Assembly (NCBI GenBank): GCA_964017045.1
Contig: OZ024794.1
Span: 22,983,359-23,047,358 of the forward strand
Reading direction: 5' to 3'
Source: Omphiscola glabra
Lineage: Eukaryota; Mollusca; Gastropoda; Lymnaeidae
Length of the DNA stretch: 64,000 nt
The notes below the pieces were generated by a model that had not been told where the DNA came from, did no database searches, and was given only the letters and a program-made list of their open reading frames with translations. The first letter of the stretch is position 1; each line of letters begins with the position of its first letter. The position numbers and the translations under genes are program-made. Shown here piece by piece: positions 35,986 through 45,749 of this stretch.

Positions 35986-36675
35986 TTACAGCGAATATTC
36001 CAAAAGCGTGTTATAATTGTTTCCAGCGAATTTAACATTCAGTTTCGCCTTAGCTCCCGAAGGGTAGCCGAGGCTAAAGTCCACCAGCCCCTCGAATATC
36101 CCCGGCTCTGTTTGCTGCAGCGGGTTCCACTCCTCGGCGACCTTCACCTGGACGTCTCTGGCCTTGGGGATCAGCACCTTAAACCTAACCATGGGGTCCT
36201 TGATCCCACGGGGCAAGGATATCGGCTCGTACAAGTAGCAGCCGTCCTTCCACGGCGGATACTGCTTGGGAAAAGGATTGTCCCCGAAGCTGCCAGGGCA
36301 GTAAATGAGATAGTTGTACACTCCCAGCATCTGCGGGCCGGCCTCGTCGCTGGGGAGGGCGTAGATTTGGAATTTGTAGAAACCAGGCAGGGGCGGGCGA
36401 ATCAGGAAGAGGTAGTTGGGCCCCAGTTGTCTGATCAGGCAGTAATCGTTACATTCTTGTTTTCTCTCATGGGACAAGAGTTTGATTGTGACCCTCGTCC
36501 CCGGCTGGATGCCTAGAATGATTTCCACTTCCTTCTGGTCATCTTGCATGAAGATGACCGGGTCGCTGTGAGACACGAGGTTGAGCCCGTAAGCTTCGAA
36601 CTTGGCTTGTGGGCCCAAGTAGCCGTCGGTCAGTTTGGGAATCTGTACGTTGCCGGTAGCCATGATGGTTAGGGT
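35986..36675 (-). CDS. Paralogous hillarin/KY C-terminal exon (229 codons plus stop), possibly partial gene
   Basis: An uninterrupted frame reading leftwards, homologous to residues 1071-1303 of the main gene: shared blocks include DGYLGPQ, VSHSDPVIF, NYLIYC, NPFPKQYPPWKDGCYLYEP and the ending NTLLEYSL. What is three exons in the main gene is one exon here. Just upstream the minus strand reads TTCATTTCAG, a good acceptor, giving phase 0 exactly as at exon 16. It is therefore probably the last exon of a paralogous gene running towards the main gene, with earlier exons to the right or lost. Alternatively, translation could start at ATG 36663-36661 (context ATCATGG) after an untranslated exon, giving a 225-aa tail-only protein. 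I found no other KY-domain exon on this strand up to 64,000. A possible polyadenylation signal (TTTATT on +) is at 35545-35550. Confidence 0.8.
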   Translation of the reverse strand, partial: TLTIMATGNVQIPKLTDGYLGPQAKFEAYGLNLVSHSDPVIFMQDDQKEVEIILGIQPGTRVTIKLLSHERKQECNDYCLIRQLGPNYLFLIRPPLPGFYKFQIYALPSDEAGPQMLGVYNYLIYCPGSFGDNPFPKQYPPWKDGCYLYEPISLPRGIKDPMVRFKVLIPKARDVQVKVAEEWNPLQQTEPGIFEGLVDFSLGYPSGAKAKLNVKFAGNNYNTLLEYSL

Positions 36676-36731
36676 CTGAAATGAATCATTGAATGCCATT
36701 AAATATCGTTATCTATTTTAATGATATAATG

Positions 36732-36957
36732 CAGGCCTGCACAACATACGGCCCGCGGGCCACACGTGGCCCACAAGCAGCCACTTTGCGGCCCGCGAAG
36801 TAACTAAATATTCTTTATTCTTATTATTTTCTTAATAGCTTTCACCTCTGTCCTATTTTCTTTTGGCCCGCACAAGTCCTGTCTTATATTCTTTTGGCCC
36901 GCACAAGTTTTTCATCAAGTATTACGGCCCGCCTACATTTTGAGTTTTGCCGGCCTG
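36732..36957 (+). mobile_element. hAT-like MITE, family C (CAGGCCTGCACAAC end)
   Basis: Ends caggcctgcacaacatac and gttttgccggcctg; perfect 8-bp duplication atataatg (36724-36731, 36958-36965). It carries repeated gcggcccg segments and a short internal duplication of cttttggcccgcacaagt. Confidence 0.82.
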
Positions 36958-37421
36958 ATATAATGTATTCATCACTTAGTTTTAAAAGGATATCCTTAGC
37001 ATGTATAGCAGTTTAACGCCAACGCAAAGAGAAGGCACTTTCCAATTTTTTTTAAAAAATTGCTCTTAAATCTCTTTCAGGGTTACGTAAGAGAGGAAAA
37101 GTTTTAGAAAACATTAAAAACACAGATAAGAAATACACAATCTGGTACGGAAAACAAAGTAAATGAATAGAGTGTCTAAAACAATGGGGCACTCCGAACA
37201 GAATTTTACGATAAAACAGATATGAGAATGGGAACGAGCCGGCGGTTACACAAGGTTGAAATTAACAATGCTTGAGGTTCGAGTTCAAACGTATCAATAA
37301 CAAAACCCAGTTTATCTTCAGTTGTACTTGATCTTCTGATATTATTCCAGAATGAGCTCAGATATAAGTTTTGTTCACGCCGACATGACATTGTTCAAAT
37401 GGTATTTACAATAATCCAAGG

Positions 37422-37600
37422 CAGCGGTTCTCAACCTGTGGGTCGCGACCCCTTTGGGAGTCGACGACCCTTTCACAGGGGTCGCCTAAGAGCATCATTT
37501 ATGAAGTAGCAAGGAGAATAAGTTTATGATTGGGGGTCGCCACAACATGAGGAACTGTAAAAAAAAAGGGTCGTGGCATTAGGAAGGTTGAGAGCCACTG
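37422..37600 (+). mobile_element. SPIN-like hAT MITE
   Basis: Termini intact; target duplication atccaagg / atctaagg (37414-37421, 37601-37608) matches 7 of 8. Confidence 0.82.
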
Positions 37601-37677
37601 ATCTAAGGTTTGAAAACGTGAAATTATTCCTTCGAATATTTGTGGAATATTTATGTTTCTCTATTCCACGGTGGCAC

Positions 37678-38048
37678 TGACTCCTAACTCCTGACACTTG
37701 ACTCCTGACTCCTGACACTTGACTCCTGACACTTGACTCCTGACTCCTGACACTTGACTCCTGACACGTGACTCCTGACACTTGACTCCTGACACTTGAC
37801 TCCTGACTCCTGACACTTGACTCCTGACACTTGACTCCTGACACTTGACTCCTGACACTTGACTCCTGACACCTGAATCCTGACACTTGACTCCTGACAC
37901 TTGACTCCTGACACTTGACTCCTGACACTTGACTCCTGACTCCTGACACTTGACTCCTGACTCCTGACACTTGACTCCTGACACTTGACTCCTGACACCT
38001 GACTCCTGACACTTGACTCCTGACTCCTGACACTTGACTCCTGACTCC
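37678..38048 (+). repeat. 7/14-bp minisatellite (tgacacttgactcc)
   Basis: Alternating tgacacttgactcc and tgactcc units for about 370 bp. The long antisense open frames here are repeat artefacts. Confidence 0.93.
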
Positions 38049-38268
38049 GAGCATTGAATGTGTTGTGTTAATTGGGGAATACCGTTCTTTGAATATACCC
38101 ACTTTATAAATCCCCCCCCCTCCCGGGTGCACATTACCCCCACACCGTATTGCGCCATGCACCCCATTTATTTATCTGTATACATGCACCAATGGCTTCA
38201 AATGTTCGGCCATGTTACATCAAACATTTGATTAATGTTTCAGTAACCTAAGGCTCTATAGACTAGAC

Positions 38269-38463
38269 CAGCGGTTCTCAACCTGTGGGTCGCGACCCTT
38301 TTGGGGGTCGAACGACCATGTCACAGGGGTCGCAGACTATCTGAAAACACATATACTCTACCGTTATGAAGTATCAACGAAACTAATTTTGTGGTTGGGG
38401 GGTCGCCATAATATGAGCAACTGTATTAAAGGGTCACGGCATTAGGAAGGTTGAGAAACACTG
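38269..38463 (+). mobile_element. SPIN-like hAT MITE
   Basis: Termini cagcggttctcaacctgtgg / gaaggttgagaaacactg; duplication gactagac / gactaaac (38261-38268, 38464-38471) matches 7 of 8. Confidence 0.82.
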
Positions 38464-39169
38464 GACTAAACAGAACAAAGTTTCGTGATTAGTGTGACAG
38501 TATGAGTGACGGACGATTATTGTTGTAGCGTGTTATATTGATTGAATTTTGTGACCTGGTTGTCCTGTGTTGTTGTCACGCTGCATGACTGGACGTGGGT
38601 GAGTTTTTTTTCATGAATGTTGAAACTTAAATGTGTGAATATTGGTTCTCTAATTAGAGTGAGTGGTCATGTGATGTGGTCATGTGATGTGGTCATGTGA
38701 ACAGGTCATGTGATTTGGTCATGTGACGTGAAGTCTTTAAAAAAAAAGAAGAATGTATCAGAATAAATGCTAGTTGTTACACAGACCACAGATTCGAGTT
38801 GCTCTTATATTATACTATTACAGTTCGTAGGGAAGTTCCTGTCAGTACCGGCTTTATTTACAAATATATTATTATGCTCTTAAAATGGGTGTGTGTATTC
38901 TTACTCCATGTAGTCAAGGAGAGGGTGTAGATGGTGAGTAGAAGGTGTGACGGAGGATTGCTGGAACCATCTCCTCTCTCATCCCCCCTCCGTGCACAGC
39001 TCAGCAGATTATAAACCACAAAACCTACTCAACATCTCACCTTGACATTTAATCATCTCTAGATTTTGGACATTTTCCAGATTTTTCAATTACCTCAAAA
39101 ACATTACAAAACTTTTCCTTGTCACCACAGCCACCCTCTTTTTACTTTCACGCTCTCTCTCTTCATTTC

Positions 39170-39304
39170 TTTATAATATTTCCCTCTCTCTTTCTTCATT
39201 TCTTTGACCATTTCCCTCTCTCTTTCTTCATTTCTTTGACCATTTCCCTCTCTCTTTCTTCATTTCTTTGACCATTTCCCTCTCTCTTTCTTCATTTCTT
39301 TGAC
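39170..39304 (+). repeat. 32-bp pyrimidine-rich repeat, 4 copies
   Basis: Unit tttccctctctctttcttca + tttctttgacca. Confidence 0.9.
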
Positions 39305-39383
39305 TGTAGATAGACATATAGGCGTTGGGAGTGGGGGAGGGGAAAGGGTGGAAAAGGGGGTGGGTATAAAACTATCTTCTCTG

Positions 39384-39456
39384 AGCGGCAGTCGGGATAC
39401 TGATCAAAATACTTTGTGGGCTTGAAGCCCTTATCGAATAGATCCATTATATATCT
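39384..39456 (-). other. Possible isolated coding exon (very uncertain)
   Basis: The minus strand reads MDLFDKGFKPTKYFDQYPDC then RSEK, with codon-like composition unlike the neighbouring repeats and TAATAG just before the ATG. There is no convincing donor and no family match. It lies upstream of the paralogous KY exon on the same strand, so it could belong to that gene or be chance. Confidence 0.15.
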
Positions 39457-40263
39457 ATTACAGGTGAGTACTGAAGTCACTTAGAATGAAGTTTAGACTT
39501 GTGCACCAAATTGTACAATGGGAAACAACTCGTCTCTGAAAAGGAAAGGAAAACAATGAAGTTGTCTAAAATTATTTAAAAAACTTTATTTTCGTAACCC
39601 TTAAACATGCTTGATAAGTCAGGTGTCTAATAAATATTTTTTTCCAAAACTTTAGAACAATAAAAGGCCTGCTATTTTTTAAAATAAATATTGTTATCAC
39701 CGTGTCCTATAGGATTTATTGTCATGGTCCTTATTCCCTGAAAATTGCCTTACATCTCTACGCCATTAAAGAAAGAAACCGTTTTAAAATATCTTCGAGA
39801 TTAAATCATCATTACACTTACACAGCGTGCAACATTCCTTCTGTAACGCAATGGAAATAATCATTCACTGTCAACACGACAGTTACACTACTGTAAACAA
39901 AAAAACTAACAAAACAAAAACAAAACCACTTCTTCAATTCAAGTTAAGCAAATGGGTAAAGAACCATTTTTTTTAACCTAGTCAGAAATAAGCAAGACGG
40001 TCCTACACTCGAATAGTGTGTTCTGTGTCCTCTGCAAACCTGCCGGTCCACAATTTGATCGCTACAAACACTTGTATCTATTTTAGGTGAAGCAAATCCT
40101 TACATGGGGTGGTAGAAAACTGTTAGACCTGATTTACATTTCATTAGCTACGAGTTCTTGGGCCGTACTTTAGTTGATAAATAGACCGCACTTTAGCAGA
40201 TACCTTACTTAACTACATATAGAAATATACTTATTTAGATACATATAGAAATATACTTTAGTA

Positions 40264-40760
40264 CAGGGGTGGGCAAATGTGCGGAGGGCCACATTGACAA
40301 GTGTAAAGCTACTGGGGGCCGCACGTATAATATATTATTTCTTTTTTTTTTTTTTTTATAAAAATTATTTTTTAAAAAACAAAAGGGGGTGGCGGCGGAA
40401 ACCTCGAAATTCTCTCATTGACTTCCGCAGCCGCCCTTTTGCTTGACGTAGCGTTTAATTTTACTTTTATAATATATTATTTCCAATTTTTACATGTCGA
40501 TAAACATTTCTCTATATTAAAATCGTTAAATTTGCATTTTAGCATTACATGACAAAAGTCAAGGTCTGTTTAAAAAAATAGAACATTAGAAAGATATTTG
40601 ATCAAAAATGTTTAAAAAAAATCATAACTGTACATGAAATTCTGTAAAATTCAACAAAATAACTTAAAAACAAAGTAATTTTAAAAAATGTCTAAATGCC
40701 TTCAAGGGCCGCATAACTTCAGTTAACGGGCCGCATGCAGCTATAGTTTGCCCACCCCTG
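40264..40760 (+). mobile_element. hAT-like element, family D (CAGGGGTGGGCAAA ends)
   Basis: Ends caggggtgggcaaa and tttgcccacccctg are exact inverted repeats of 14 bp. Perfect duplication ctttagta (40256-40263, 40761-40768). It is 497 bp with no coding frame. Confidence 0.87.
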
Positions 40761-40786
40761 CTTTAGTAGATAACATAACACTGTAC

Positions 40787-40973
40787 CAGGGCCGATCCTA
40801 ACAATTGCGGGGCCCTATGCGAAACGGATTGCGCGGGGCCCATTCTGGGTAGAGGATAAGGATAATAAGTGAAAATTAAGATTTTGTATTAGAAAATAAA
40901 TTCGGGGCGGGGCCTATAAAAGTGCGGGGCCTATTGCGGCCGCATAGGTTGCAGTGCCCTAAGGCCGGCCCTG
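40787..40973 (+). mobile_element. hAT-like MITE, family F (CAGGGCCG ends)
   Basis: Ends cagggccgatcct and aaggccggccctg; perfect duplication cactgtac (40779-40786, 40974-40981). It lies 26 bp from the preceding element. Confidence 0.85.
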
Positions 40974-41044
40974 CACTGTACTTTAGAAGATAAATTTAAA
41001 TAATACATATAAAAACTATACTTGAGTAAAAACGTAATTTAGTA

Positions 41045-41687
41045 CAGAAGTCGGCAAATTATTGTTATTACCTTGTCAAAGTAAGACTTCTAATTCATTC
41101 AGCTTTCCAAAGTAAGACTTCTACTTCATTCAGCGTGCCAAAGTAAGACTTCTAATTCATTCATCATGCCAAAGTAAGACTTCTAATTCATTCAGCGTGC
41201 CAAAGTAAGACTTCTAATTCATTCAGCGTGCCAAAGTAAGACTTCTAATTCATTCAGCGTGCCAAAGTAAGACTTCTAATTCATTCAGCTTTCAAAAGTA
41301 AGACTTCTAATTCATTCAGCGTACCAAAGTAAGACTTCTACTTCATTCAGCTTTCAAAAGTAAGACTTCTAATTCATTCAGCGTGCCAAAGTAAGACTTC
41401 TACTTCATTCAGCTTTCAAAAGTAAGACTTCTAATTCATTCAGCGTGCCAAAGTAAGACTTCTAATTCATTCAGCGTGCCAAAGTAAGACTTATACTTCA
41501 TTCAGCTTTCCAAAGTAAGACTTCTAATTCATTCAGTGTGCCAAAGTAAGACTTCTAATTCATTCAGCACGCCAGAGTAAGACTTCTACTTCATTCAGCG
41601 TGCCAATAAATTATAAATCTCCCACGTGTTAGTGAAAAATCGATGTGTGCCAAGCCTGGCACGCGTGCCATAGGTTTCCGACCCCGG
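41045..41687 (+). mobile_element. hAT-like element carrying an internal 31-bp minisatellite
   Basis: Ends cagaagtcggcaaatt and ataggtttccgaccccgg are imperfect inverted repeats of the common (A/G)GGTCGGCAA type. Flanks atttagta / ctttagta (41037-41044, 41688-41695) match 7 of 8. Most of the element is the tandem array at 41081-41605. Confidence 0.68.
41081..41605 (+). repeat. 31-bp minisatellite, about 17 copies
   Basis: Unit aaagtaagacttctaattca + ttcagcgtgcc. Two unit types alternate irregularly: ...gcgtgcc and ...gctttcc/a. The reverse-complement unit reappears at 61290-61545. Confidence 0.92.
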
Positions 41688-41809
41688 CTTTAGTAGACAC
41701 ACCTACCGTAATTTAGTAGATAAATCATATTGAATGATCTTTCGCAGATTTGACCTACTACGTCTCATATAGACGATATTTAAAAAAAAAGGGAAAGTTG
41801 GTAGAGACA

Positions 41810-42272
41810 TTGCTGTAATGTGGAGATGTAATGTGGAGATGTAATGTGAAGCTGTGGTAGAGACATACTGTAATGTGGAGATGTAATGTGGAGATGTGGT
41901 AGAGACATACTGTAATGTGGAGATGTAATGTGGAGATGTAATGTGGAGATGTAATGTGGAGATGTAATGTGGAGATGTAATGTGAAGCTGTGGTAGAGAC
42001 ATACTGTAATGTGGAGATGTAATGTGGAGATGTGGTAGAGACATACTGTAATGTGGAGATGTAATGTGGAGATGTAATGTGGAGATGTAATGTGGAGATG
42101 TAATGTGGAGATGTAATGTGGAGATGTGGTAGAGACATCGCTGTAATGTGGAGATGTGGTAGAGATATCGCTGTAGTGTGGAGATGTAGTAGAGACATTG
42201 CTGTAATGTGAAGCTGGTAGAGACATCGCTGTAATGTGGAGATGTAATGTGGAGATGTAATGTCGAGATGTG
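41810..42272 (+). repeat. 13-bp minisatellite (gtaatgtggagat) with interspersed variants
   Basis: Runs of the 13-bp unit are broken by gtggtagagacatact segments, giving larger composite units. Confidence 0.92.
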
Positions 42273-42600
42273 GTTATGCTTTCAAGTCAGATCGACGGGG
42301 CAGTAAAAGTTTAATAAAATTTTGTAATTCGTTCTGAATTAAGAAGTCACTAGATTACACCGAACCCGGCCTTTTCGCACCTGTGAGCACCAGGGGCGTG
42401 GTTTCCCAGCCTGAGGTTCGTTCCATGGGTTGTGAGGACAAATGATTACAAGAACAGGGGAGCTGTTGACCTCTAAGTCATGAATTGATATAAATGTTAA
42501 GATATTTTTATAAAAAATTCTTCATTAGTGTTTTAGTTTACAGCACTGTGTAATATTTAATGTCACAGCTTTATTTATAGCACCTTTTCATATTCTCTTT

Positions 42601-42720
42601 GTCTGTGCTGCGAAAGCGGCAGCGTCCCCGAGGAGACTTGGGGGCGTCCACATGGGGTTTGCCTCTTCGCGGCGTGGCAGACTAGTAGGGGGGACTTGTC
42701 CACCCGAAGCTAAAAAACCC
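42601..42720 (+). ncRNA. Candidate HDV-like self-cleaving ribozyme at the 5' end of a retroelement
   Basis: Read as RNA, the segments occur in HDV-ribozyme order. P1 5' strand GUCUGU (42601-42606) pairs with GCAGAC (42677-42682), one G-U. P2 GGGUUU (42655-42660) pairs with AAACCC (42715-42720). P3 is GCC/GGC (42661-42663, 42671-42673) around L3 UCUUCGC. P4 is GGGGGGA-CUUG-UCCACCC (42688-42705), one mismatch. The P4-P2 joint contains GAAGCUAA (42706-42713), with C42710 in the place of the catalytic cytosine. The long P1-P2 joint forms two hairpins: GCUGC/GCAGC, and CGUCCCC (42623-42629) with GGGGGCG (42640-42646). The CUAGUA after P1 and the GAAGCUAA resemble, from memory, the ribozyme of trypanosome L1Tc. 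Weak points are a 6-bp P1 and an unclear P1.1. The fold was made by eye. Confidence 0.55.
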
Positions 42721-43183
42721 TCGGCCAAACGCATGACTCCCAACGCAACGGGAGCTGCCACTAACATGATTACTAGTTGCTGTTAATGGATATGAGGCTT
42801 GGGTGGCCATCAAAACCCATGCCGATGATTTTAGCTACGCGGCCGTGAGAAAGCGGCTCCTAGGCAACCGTTTCGTCCCGCCACTACCAACGTCCCGACC
42901 GAAAGACTCCCTGGGCGATGGGGAGTGGTAACGCAACACCAACCCCCCGGAGTGGAAGCAAAGCAGACCTGACCCACAGAGAGTGGACTGTGGAAGCTTT
43001 AAACGCAGCGTCTTCGGTCGACCGGGCCTACCCTAGGTCAAGGGGGAAGTTCCCGGCGCCCTTCCGCACGGGCTGGCGTCGGGTTAAGTCCTTCAGTGCG
43101 CTGGATTGTGTGGGGGGACGCCGGGTGGGGGGGGGCATCAAGAGCTCACGCTCGACGGCCCACCGACTCCATCTCTTATGCGA
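42601..43183 (+). mobile_element. GC-rich retroposed element with target-site duplication
   Basis: The block from 42601 to 43183 is much richer in G and C than its surroundings. It is bracketed by identical 14-mers catattctctttgt at 42589-42602 and 43184-43197. If the element starts at the ribozyme cleavage site 42601, the last two bases (gt) belong to the element and the duplication is 12 bp. A duplication this long fits target-primed reverse transcription. There is no poly(A) tail, no terminal inverted repeat and no reverse-transcriptase frame. An open frame at 42918-43199 (starting MGSGNATPTPRSG) matches nothing I know. It is best read as the 5' region of a non-LTR element, or a short non-autonomous derivative. 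Confidence 0.6.
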
Positions 43184-43455
43184 CATATTCTCTTTGTAGA
43201 CTTCGATTAAATAATTAGATACCCTTTTTTGTTCCAATTTTGAAATGAATTCATAATTGTTATATATATAGAGAGGGCTGCGATACGTTGTCAAACAATT
43301 ACAAGGGGGATTTGGTTTGGGGGGGGGGGGTGCGGAGTGTAGAAAAGTTTGGGAAGCAGTGCATTAGGTCTTAAATGTTTCAGAACTTGCCCTGATGCCT
43401 GTATATCAACAATCAACAACCAACAACATGCTCTTAATCTAACGCGTGCCCTGTC

Positions 43456-43985
43456 TTGAATATACAGGTAGTTACATTTGAAAATACCTTGAATATACAG
43501 GTAGTTACATTTGAAAATACCTTGAATATACAGGTAGTTACATTTGAAAATACCTTGAATATACAGGTAGTTACTTTTGAAAATACCTTGAATATACAGG
43601 TAGTTACATTTGAAAATACCTTGAATATACAGGTAGTTACATTTGAAAATACCTTGAATATACAGGTAGTTACTTTTGAAAATACCTTGAATATACAGGT
43701 AGTTACATTTGAAAATACCTTGAATATACAGGTAGTTACATTTGAAAATACCTTGAATATACAGGTAGTTACATTTGAAAATACCTTGAATATACAGGTA
43801 GTTACTTTTGAAAATACCTTGAATATACAGGTAGTTACATTTGAAAATACCTTGAATATACAGGTAGTTACATTTGAAAATACCTTGAATATACAGGTAG
43901 TTACTTTTGAAAATACCTTGAATATACAGGTAGTTACATTTGAAAATACCTTGAATATACAGGTAGTTACATTTGAAAATACCTT
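43456..43985 (+). repeat. 33-bp minisatellite, 16 copies, with higher-order pattern
   Basis: Unit ttgaatatacaggtagttac + atttgaaaatacc. A variant with acttttg instead of acatttg falls at units 4, 7, 11 and 14, a 7-unit (231-bp) higher-order repeat. Both strands are open because the period is divisible by 3. Confidence 0.95.
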
Positions 43986-44799
43986 CCATTTTGACGCTGG
44001 GATGTAAGAACGGATTTCAAAGTGACAAAAACACCCGTAGTTACACCTAATGACAAGCTCACATTAAGAGTTGGGGAGAGAGCGAGAGAGAGAGAGAGAG
44101 AACTTTTTGAACAAAATGGTGTTCCGCCAATTTAAAAAAAAATATTTCAACTATCTGACGAATAATCCACAGAGATCCGCAATGATCCACAGAGATTTGG
44201 TATAAAAATGTGCCACATTGGCCGACATCGAGACTATCTAAGACAGTCGCTAAAATTCTAAACTTAGTTTGACAAAAAAATTAACAATGTTACACTATAC
44301 ACAAAATAAATATATTTAAAATTCTATACATTTTGTAACAGTTGATCGCCTCGTATAAAAACACTGTGTTTACATTTCTATGGTCCACTGACTGAGTGAA
44401 ATCTGACACATATTAAGGTGATCAAATCAACTAATTACCCACAAAATCATAGAGAAATTACCTGCACTTAAAGGTCCCTTCAGTAGAACGGCTGATGAGA
44501 TGTTTAAGTAAAATCAAAGCCAGAAATAAACCAGTAATATATGAACTCCTTGTGTTCTTACTTACACTTACAGGTGAAATTTGGCGCAAGTATGAAGCGT
44601 CATGTAAGGTAGACAGACCCTGCTTGGACCCCCAGATATGTTTGTGTGTGTTGTGGGCTGGTAGGGGAGAAACTGGTCGGCGAATGTGAAGGAAAGGGTA
44701 GAGGTAGGTGGGGGATTAATAGGAGTAATTGAACACGGTTAGGCTGGGTTAGGGGCCGTCTGTAAATGACTTCATATTTAGTGAAAAGGGGGTTTTGTG

Positions 44800-45422
44800 G
44801 GAGGGGGGAATAGACATTTGCTACTAGGTTTGAGGGGAAGACTGGGGGGGGGGGGTAGGAGGAAGACATTTGCTACTAGGTTTGAGGGGGAGATTGGGGG
44901 GGGGGTAGGAGGAAGACATTTGCTACTAGGTTTGAGGGGAAGACTAAGAGGGGGAGGAGGAAGACATTTGCTACTAGGTTTGAGGGGAAGACTGGGGGGG
45001 GGGGGTAGGAGGAAGACATTTGCTACTAGGTTTGAGGGGAAGACTAAGGGGGGGAGGAGGAATACATTTGCTACTAGGTTTGAGGGGAAGACTAAGTGGG
45101 GAGGAGGAAGACATTTGCTACTAGGTTTGAGGGGAAGACTAAGTGGGGAGGAGGAAGACATTTGCTACTAGGTTTGAGGGGAAGACTAAGTGGGGAGGAG
45201 GAAGACATTTGCTACTAGGTTTGAGGGGAAGACTAAGTGGGGAGGAGGAAGACATTTGCTACTAGGTTTGAGGGGAAGACTAAGTGGGGAGGAGGAAGAC
45301 ATTTGCTACTAGGTTTGAGGGGAAGATTGGGGGGGGGGGTAGGAGGAAGACATTTGCTACTAGGTTTGAGGGGAAGACTAGGGGGGGGGGGGAGGAGGAA
45401 GACATTTGCTACTAGGTTTCAG
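44800..45422 (+). repeat. 47-bp G-rich minisatellite, about 13 copies
   Basis: Unit acatttgctactaggtttga + ggggaagactaagtggggag + gaggaag; several units carry a run of 8-12 G. Confidence 0.93.
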
Positions 45423-45599
45423 GGTAATGTGGCGTCAAATTAAGATGGGAAACTTTAAAAAAAAAACTTTAAAAAAAATAAACATAAAGGAAAAACGATT
45501 TTTAGCAACAGTAAATTTAATGAATTTTAACTTGTTCATTATTTTATTTGCTCATTGTCATCATTTTTTAATTGATAGGTTCATTAAACAAATGTGTGA

Positions 45600-45706
45600 A
45601 AGGAGAGAGCGAGAGACAAGAGGGGGAGAGCAGAAGAGAGAGAGAGAAAGAGAGCAGAAGAGAGAGAGACAGAGAAGAGAGAGACGGAGCAAGGGAGAGA
45701 GAGCAG

Positions 45707-45747
<41 letters not shown>

Positions 45748-45748
45748 C
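45600..45748 (+). repeat. GA-rich microsatellite
   Basis: Imperfect gagaga/gcagaa tract with a pure (GA)n core at 45711-45740. Confidence 0.9.
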
Positions 45749-45749
45749 C

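Larger units (their letters stand above)
38464..40250. other. No supported gene
   Basis: Holds the pyrimidine repeat at 39170 and the doubtful exon at 39384; otherwise featureless. Confidence 0.5.

Noticed and set aside
36732..36957. Retrocopy explanation for the paralogous KY exon, with 36732 as its insertion scar
   Set aside because: The adjacent element is an independent hAT MITE with its own target duplication, and no poly(A) tract follows the KY stop codon. The acceptor and phase match argue for an exon.
37524..38167. Open frames of 168-212 codons on the minus strand
   Set aside because: Entirely a 7/14-bp minisatellite read in frame.
41703..42226. Histidine/threonine-rich frames up to 148 codons
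   Set aside because: A 13-bp repeat that stays open in all three frames of one strand.
43291..44007. Long open frames on both strands (up to 232 codons)
   Set aside because: They are produced by a 33-bp tandem repeat whose period is divisible by three; there is no start context, domain or splice support.
44797..45443. Gly/Arg-rich frames resembling low-complexity proteins
   Set aside because: They come from the 47-bp G-rich minisatellite.
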